Origin: JANOGU01 sp031406135
Lineage (GTDB): Bacteria > Pseudomonadota > Alphaproteobacteria > Rhodobacterales > Rhodobacteraceae
Direction: 5' to 3'
DNA length: 18,136 nt
Assembly: GCA_031406135.1 (NCBI GenBank)
Contig: JANOGU010000298.1
Location: forward strand, 1 to 18,136
Shown in pieces: positions 14,221-18,136 of this stretch (positions are counted from its first letter, which is position 1; the number at the start of each line of letters is the position of its first letter). Made by a program: the position numbers and the translations under genes. The notes under the pieces were generated by a model. That model was not told the DNA's origin and searched no databases. It was given only the letters and a program-made list of their open reading frames with translations.

Positions 14221-15391
14221 ACGTCCGAAAGTCCTTTTCTATGTTCAGCATCTGCTCGGGATCGGGCATCTGGCACGCGCTAGCCGGATCTGTGCCGCGC
14301 TGGCCCGGAAGGATGCAGCAGTAACCGTCGTTACCGGCGGTCTTCCGGTGGAGGGCTTTCCCGGCCCCGGGGTCGACCACCTGGCGCTGCCGCCGGTGCA
14401 GACGGCGGGCGCGGGCTTCACTGGCCTCGCAGATGCTGATGGCCGGCCCGTCACACCGGCGTTCGAGGCAGCGCGGCGCGATCAGCTCCTGGGCGCGTTC
14501 CACAGTCTTGCGCCCGACGCGGTAGTGACCGAGGCCTTTCCGTTCGGCCGCCGCCAGATGCGCTTCGAACTCATTCCGCTGATCGCGGCCGCAGAAGCCG
14601 CGCGCCCGCGCCCGCTTCTGCTTTGTTCCCTCCGCGACATCTTGCAGGAACGGACGAAGCCTGAACGGGACGCCGAGACCGTGGCACTGGTCAGGGCGCA
14701 TTTTGACCGTGTGCTGGTGCATGGCGACCCGGTGTTCGCAGAACTCAGGGACAGCTTTTGCCTGGCGGATCAGATCACGGACAAGGTTGTCCACACCGGG
14801 CTTGTCGCCGCGCCGCCGCCCACGCCTTCGGCCGAGCGGTTCGACATCGTCGTCTCGGCCGGCGGCGGTGCGGTCGGCGAAGGTCTGTCGCGCGCAGCCC
14901 TCGCAGCCGCCATCGAGCTTCCGGCGCGTTTGCGCTGGTGCCTGATCACCGGGCCGAACCTGCCCGAGCCGGTGCACCGGGACCTTGCGGCAGCGGCCGA
15001 CGCACTCGGTCCGGGCCGGATGGCGTTGTACCGCTTCAGATCGGACTTCCCGGGGCTTTTGGCCAGCGCCAGGCTGTCGGTCTCGCAGGCTGGCTACAAT
15101 ACCGTCTGCGACATCCTTAGCGCTGGCTGCAGAGCGGTTCTGATTCCGTTTGCGACGGGTGGAGAAACCGAGCAGACGGCGCGGACCAACCGCCTTGCCC
15201 TGATCGGGCGGGTCGAAAGCCTTGCCGAGGATGCGTTATCCGGCCCAGCCCTCGCCGCGTCGATCCGCAGTGCGCTGAAGGCACCGGCTCCGCCTACCAC
15301 TCAATTCGCTCTGGACGGCGCAAGCAGGACCGCAGAGTTGCTGCTCGGCATGATCGCCCGGCGCCGCTCCGATGGCCGCTCCCAGGACTGA
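14210..15391 (+). CDS. second MurG/COG4671-like predicted glycosyltransferase
   Basis: A 393-residue GT-B-like protein, a diverged relative of the gene at 11741. Seen directly: VLFYVQHLLGIGHLARASRI (8-27) with the GHLAR loop, VSAGGGAVGEG (215-225) at the start of the second domain, and SQAGYNTVCDIL (292-303) followed by PFATGGETEQTARTNRL (313-329), the donor-binding loops in MurG order. The two paralogues share the GIGHL/GLGHL, GYNT and E-Q landmarks at matching positions but little else, pointing to an old duplication or separate recruitment, hence probably different acceptors. No membrane segment. The ATG at 14210 overlaps the end of the family 4 gene by 11 nt, which suggests coupling. It is the last gene of the plus-strand array. 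I see no convincing terminator after it. Confidence 0.83.
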   Translation: MTSERPKVLFYVQHLLGIGHLARASRICAALARKDAAVTVVTGGLPVEGFPGPGVDHLALPPVQTAGAGFTGLADADGRPVTPAFEAARRDQLLGAFHSLAPDAVVTEAFPFGRRQMRFELIPLIAAAEAARPRPLLLCSLRDILQERTKPERDAETVALVRAHFDRVLVHGDPVFAELRDSFCLADQITDKVVHTGLVAAPPPTPSAERFDIVVSAGGGAVGEGLSRAALAAAIELPARLRWCLITGPNLPEPVHRDLAAAADALGPGRMALYRFRSDFPGLLASARLSVSQAGYNTVCDILSAGCRAVLIPFATGGETEQTARTNRLALIGRVESLAEDALSGPALAASIRSALKAPAPPTTQFALDGASRTAELLLGMIARRRSDGRSQD

Positions 15392-15533
15392 ACACCTGTG
15401 AAAAAATGCCCTCGCAAGCGCGCCCTCGCCCGTGTTTACGGTCACAGTGCGGATCGACGGACCTGCAAAGCCGGCGAAACGCTCGAATAAAATCGGGCGT
15501 CGACCGCCAGATGTCTCCATCAGGGGGAGTTGC
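15392..15533. other. short intergenic region between the glycosyltransferase array and tRNA-Gln
   Basis: These 142 bp hold no reading frame of note. A direct repeat GCCCTCGC occurs at 15408-15415 and 15422-15429, and an A6 run lies at 15401-15406, which would be a T-run for leftward transcription out of the tRNA gene. No stable hairpin precedes that run, so I do not call a terminator. Confidence 0.4.
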
Positions 15534-15608
15534 TGGCTGGGGCGCTAGGATTCGAACCTAGGTATGGCGGTACCAAAAACCGCTGCCTTACCGCTTGGCG
15601 ACGCCCCA
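15534..15608 (-). tRNA. trnQ: tRNA-Gln (anticodon UUG)
   Basis: The complement folds into a complete cloverleaf of 75 nt including an encoded CCA. The 7-bp acceptor stem TGGGGCG/CGCCCCA has the U1-A72 pair typical of bacterial tRNA-Gln, followed by discriminator G. The D-arm stem is GCC/GGC. The anticodon stem GCGGT/ACCGC is perfect around the loop TTTTGGT, giving anticodon TTG. The variable loop has 5 nt. The T-arm is CTAGG/CCTAG around TTCGAAT. It reads CAA codons. The 3' end faces left, towards the glycosyltransferase array. Confidence 0.97.
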
Positions 15609-15688
15609 ACTCGGCGCGGTGTCTAGCGAAGGGCAGGGGGTCCCGCAAGGGGCTTTCGCCCCGGGCGGAAGCGCCGGATAAGGGCCGG

Positions 15689-16858
15689 ATGCAGGTCGAT
15701 GCGGTGATACTGGGCGGCGGTGCGGCGGGGCTGTTCTGCGCCGGAGAGGCGGCGCGGCGCGGGCGCCGGGTGGTGGTGGTCGAGCACCGTCCGGAGCCGG
15801 GCGAGAAGATCCGCATCTCGGGCGGTGGGCGCTGCAACTTCACCAATCTCTCGACCGCGCGGGAGCGCTTCCTGTCGGCAAACCCACGCTTTGCGATCTC
15901 GGCGCTGCGCCGCTTCACGCCACAGGATTTCGTCGCGCGGGTGGACCGGGCGGGCATCGTCTGGCACGAGAAGGCGGCGGGACAGTTATTCTGCGACGGC
16001 AAGGCGACGCAGATCACCCGGATGCTGATTGACGGGCTGGCGGGGGCCGAGCTGTGGTGCGGCACGTCGTTCGGCGCTATTCACAAAGAGGATCAAGGCT
16101 TTGCGGTCGAAACCTCGCATGGCGTCCTGCGTGCAGGACGGGTCGTGGTGGCCACGGGGGGCAAGTCGGTGCCGAAGATCGGGGCGAGCGGGGCGGGCTA
16201 CCGGGTCGCCACGCAGTTCGGCATCGCGGTCACCGAGACTAGGCCGGCGCTGGTGCCTCTGAGCTTCGCCGAGCAAGAACTGGTCTGGCTGGCGCCGCTG
16301 GCCGGGATCGCCGTTCCCGGCCGCATCGCCGCCGGCCGCACCGGGTTCGACGACGCGGTCCTGTTCACGCACCGCGGTCTGTCCGGACTGGCGGTGCTGC
16401 AGGTGTCGTCCTACTGGCGCGAGGGGCAGCCGGTCAGCGTCGACCTTGCTCGCGGACAGGATGCGCTGGGGGTGCTGAAGGAAGCCCGCGGGCAGGGGGG
16501 CAGGGCCGGCGTGGCCGCAGCACTGGCAGCGTTGCTGCCGGCCCGGCTGGCACAGGCGCTTGCCGCGCGGTCCGGCGTCGGCGGGCATCTGGCCGAACAA
16601 TCCGACGCCACGCTGCGCCGGCTGGCCGACATGGTCCACCGGCTGGAGCTGCGCCCGGTCGGCACCGAGGGCTACCGTACCGCCGAGGTGACGCTGGGCG
16701 GCGTTGATACGGACGAACTTGACCCGCGCACGATGGAGGCGCGGCGCTGCCCGGGTCTGCATTTCATCGGTGAGGTGGTGGATGTAACAGGCTGGTTGGG
16801 CGGCTATAATTTCCAGTGGGCGTGGTCTTCGGCCTGGGCTGCAGGGCAGGTCATCTGA
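15689..16858 (+). CDS. HI0933/YhiN-family NAD(P)/FAD-dependent flavoprotein
   Basis: A 389-residue flavoprotein of the HI0933-like family. Seen directly: an N-terminal dinucleotide-binding loop VILGGGAAGLFCAGEAA (6-22), the acidic residue ending strand 2 (VVVVEHRPEPGEK, Glu32), the family signature IRISGGGRCNFTN (41-53), VVATGGKSVPKIGASG in mid-protein, and a C-terminal FIGEVVDVTGWLGGYNFQWAWSSA that closes the FAD site. Members are soluble and widespread; their substrate is not established, so no reaction is given. Length is normal. ATG 15689 was chosen because the FAD motif follows at residue 6 as expected and a weak AGGG lies upstream; earlier in-frame starts run across the tRNA gene. It points away from tRNA-Gln and is convergent with the DAO-family gene (50 bp between stops). 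Confidence 0.92.
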   Translation: MQVDAVILGGGAAGLFCAGEAARRGRRVVVVEHRPEPGEKIRISGGGRCNFTNLSTARERFLSANPRFAISALRRFTPQDFVARVDRAGIVWHEKAAGQLFCDGKATQITRMLIDGLAGAELWCGTSFGAIHKEDQGFAVETSHGVLRAGRVVVATGGKSVPKIGASGAGYRVATQFGIAVTETRPALVPLSFAEQELVWLAPLAGIAVPGRIAAGRTGFDDAVLFTHRGLSGLAVLQVSSYWREGQPVSVDLARGQDALGVLKEARGQGGRAGVAAALAALLPARLAQALAARSGVGGHLAEQSDATLRRLADMVHRLELRPVGTEGYRTAEVTLGGVDTDELDPRTMEARRCPGLHFIGEVVDVTGWLGGYNFQWAWSSAWAAGQVI

Positions 16859-16887
16859 GGGTCCGTCGCGGCGCATCGATGATTCCG

Positions 16888-16901
16888 ATAATCAGTATTA
16901 T
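16888..16901. terminator. weak AT-rich hairpin between convergent genes
   Basis: ATAAT-CAGT-ATTAT is a perfect 5-bp stem with a 4-nt loop in the 50-bp gap between two convergent stops, in an AT-rich patch unusual for this window. It could help end transcription from both sides, but it has few G-C pairs and no clear T-run, so this is tentative. Confidence 0.25.
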
Positions 16902-16908
16902 GTAAATT

Positions 16909-18078
16909 CTAGACCACGGCACGCTCGACCAGCGGCCGCTGGTCCAGCACGCGCTGGAAGGACAATGGATCAAGGTCGATGGTTTGCCAGCGGCCGTGCA
17001 GGATGTGCTCGGCGATACCGCGCCCCGCCGCCGGGGCCTGCTGCAGGCCGTGGCCGGAGAAGCCGGTCATCAGCTGCAGCCCGGCGATGCCGGGATGCGG
17101 TCCGAGGATCGCGTTCTGGTCCAGCGTGTTGAAGTCGTAGTGCCCGACCCAGTGGCGCAACACCTTGACCGCGTCGAAACCAGCTGCGCGGTGGTAAAGC
17201 TGTTCCCAGATGACCTCGTCAAACAGATTAAGATCGGGCTCAAAGTCGTTGATGTCACAGGCTTGATCTCCGTCTGGTACCGTCGAGGTGATCCACTGCT
17301 GGCCTTCCGGCCGGGCGTAGAATCCGGCGTCGATCAGCAAGGGCGCCTCCGGATGGCGGGCGTTCGGCGCGTCGATCACGAAGACCGTGCGCTTGCGCGG
17401 CTCCACCGGCACGGCAAGGCCAAGCGTGCCGAGAAGCGCGTTGACCGCAGTGCCCGCCGCCAGCACGACGGTGCCGGCGGCGATCTCGCCGCCACCGGCG
17501 AGCGCCACGCCGGAGACGCGGCCGGACGTGGCGTTGAGCGCCGTCACGCGCTCGCGCCGGACCTGCGCGCCCTGCGCCACAGCCGCCCGCCGCAGGCCCC
17601 AGAGGAGCCCCATGTTGTCGAACCAGCCCTCGTCGCGCTGACCGAAGGAGCCGGCGACAAGATCGTCCGTGTTAAGCCAGGGAAACCGTTTCGCTAGCGC
17701 TCGGGGTGTCAGCACCTCGGTGGCGGCGCCGAGACTGCACTGCATCTGCGCCAGCTCATGCATCGTTTCGGCCGCTGCCGCCCTGGTGGTGACGAAGAGA
17801 TAGCCCTGCTCCTTTAGCCCGATGTCGGCCACGCCCCCGGCCGGTCCGGTCCATTCCTGGAAATTGCGCAGGAATTCAATGCCGAAGCGCGATATCTTTA
17901 CGTTGACTGGGCTGGAGAACTGCGACCGGATCGAGGCCACCGACAGCGCCGTCGCCGCGCGGGCGTAGGTCGGGTCGGGTTCGACCAGCACGACCCTCAG
18001 CCCAGGGTCCATCCGCGTCAGCCAGTATGCGGCCGAGGCGCCCATGACCCCGCCGCCGACCACGACCACATCCGCCAA
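16909..18078 (-). CDS. DAO-family FAD-dependent oxidoreductase
   Basis: A 389-residue flavoenzyme of the D-amino-acid oxidase/glycine oxidase/sarcosine dehydrogenase superfamily (PF01266 type). Such enzymes oxidise C-N bonds of amino acids or N-methylated amines. Seen directly: the Rossmann loop VVVVGGGVMGASAAYWL (4-20), the ribose-binding Glu33, SVASIRSQFSSPVNVKISRFG (46-66) as in FOXRED1-like members, a Gly-rich strand VVLAAGTAVN in mid-protein, and the C-terminal FAD signature TGFSGHGLQQAPAAGRGIAE. The substrate cannot be told from motifs. The start is TTG 18078: it places the Rossmann motif at residue 4 and has GGAGG at 7 nt, with no ATG nearby in frame before the motif. It stands alone, convergent with the HI0933-type gene; any operon partners would lie beyond the right edge. 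Confidence 0.92.
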   Translation of the reverse strand: MADVVVVGGGVMGASAAYWLTRMDPGLRVVLVEPDPTYARAATALSVASIRSQFSSPVNVKISRFGIEFLRNFQEWTGPAGGVADIGLKEQGYLFVTTRAAAAETMHELAQMQCSLGAATEVLTPRALAKRFPWLNTDDLVAGSFGQRDEGWFDNMGLLWGLRRAAVAQGAQVRRERVTALNATSGRVSGVALAGGGEIAAGTVVLAAGTAVNALLGTLGLAVPVEPRKRTVFVIDAPNARHPEAPLLIDAGFYARPEGQQWITSTVPDGDQACDINDFEPDLNLFDEVIWEQLYHRAAGFDAVKVLRHWVGHYDFNTLDQNAILGPHPGIAGLQLMTGFSGHGLQQAPAAGRGIAEHILHGRWQTIDLDPLSFQRVLDQRPLVERAVV

Positions 18079-18085
18079 GATGCCC

Positions 18086-18090
18086 CCTCC
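18086..18090 (-). promoter_or_regulatory. Shine-Dalgarno deciding a TTG start
   Basis: On the minus strand a G-rich run contains GGAGG, followed by 7 nt and TTG at 18078. This supports TTG as the initiator of the DAO-family gene, since no ATG or GTG lies between this site and the FAD-binding motif. Confidence 0.7.
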
Positions 18091-18136
18091 CCCCCTTTGC
18101 TGCTCGACAGGAGCACCATCGCCGCCAAGCCCCTCG

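Noticed and set aside
15401..15429. T-run plus GCCCTCGC repeats as a terminator for tRNA-Gln
   Set aside because: The repeats are direct rather than inverted and no stable stem precedes the T-run on the minus strand.
15408..15429. GCCCTCGC direct repeat as part of a CRISPR or iteron array
   Set aside because: Only two 8-nt copies, with no further units in the surrounding sequence.

Overview
The window looks like a chromosomal segment from a high-GC alphaproteobacterium, most likely Rhodobacterales (Paracoccus/roseobacter type). The evidence is the uniformly GC-rich coding sequence, the frequent GTG/TTG starts, and the left-hand block, which matches the bhcA-bhcB-bhcC order known from the beta-hydroxyaspartate cycle of Paracoccus denitrificans and marine Rhodobacterales. 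No transposase, integrase, phage gene, CRISPR array or rRNA is visible.

Region 1 (1-2567, minus strand) is a glyoxylate-assimilation operon read right to left: bhcA (aspartate-glyoxylate aminotransferase), bhcB (beta-hydroxyaspartate dehydratase) and the first 138 codons of bhcC (beta-hydroxyaspartate aldolase), cut by the window edge. bhcD, the iminosuccinate reductase, would be expected further left. Together these enzymes turn two glyoxylate into one oxaloacetate without carbon loss. A 475-bp stretch without a recognisable gene lies upstream of bhcA. The divergent IclR-type regulator bhcR expected there is not present.

Region 2 (3043-5500) holds a GT-A-like glycosyltransferase (minus), a histidine phosphatase (plus) and a DXD-containing sugar transferase (minus).

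Region 3 (about 5676-15391, plus strand) is a tightly packed seven-gene array. It comprises a four-gene peptide/opine/oligosaccharide-class ABC importer (fused double ATPase, family 5 binding protein, two permeases) followed by three predicted cytosolic glycosyltransferases. Two of these are MurG/COG4671-like and flank a family 4 enzyme. Genes mostly overlap or abut, suggesting one transcript. With region 2, this gives five glycosyltransferases, one phosphatase and one importer in 12 kb. It is a plausible uncharacterised glycan or glycoconjugate locus and the best candidate here for an undescribed system. Its product cannot be read from the sequence.

Region 4 (15534-18136) contains a complete tRNA-Gln(UUG) gene (minus), a YhiN/HI0933-type flavoprotein (plus) and a convergent DAO-family FAD oxidoreductase (minus), all more ordinary chromosomal content. 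The tRNA gene, whose 3' end faces the glycosyltransferase array, marks the right boundary of that array.
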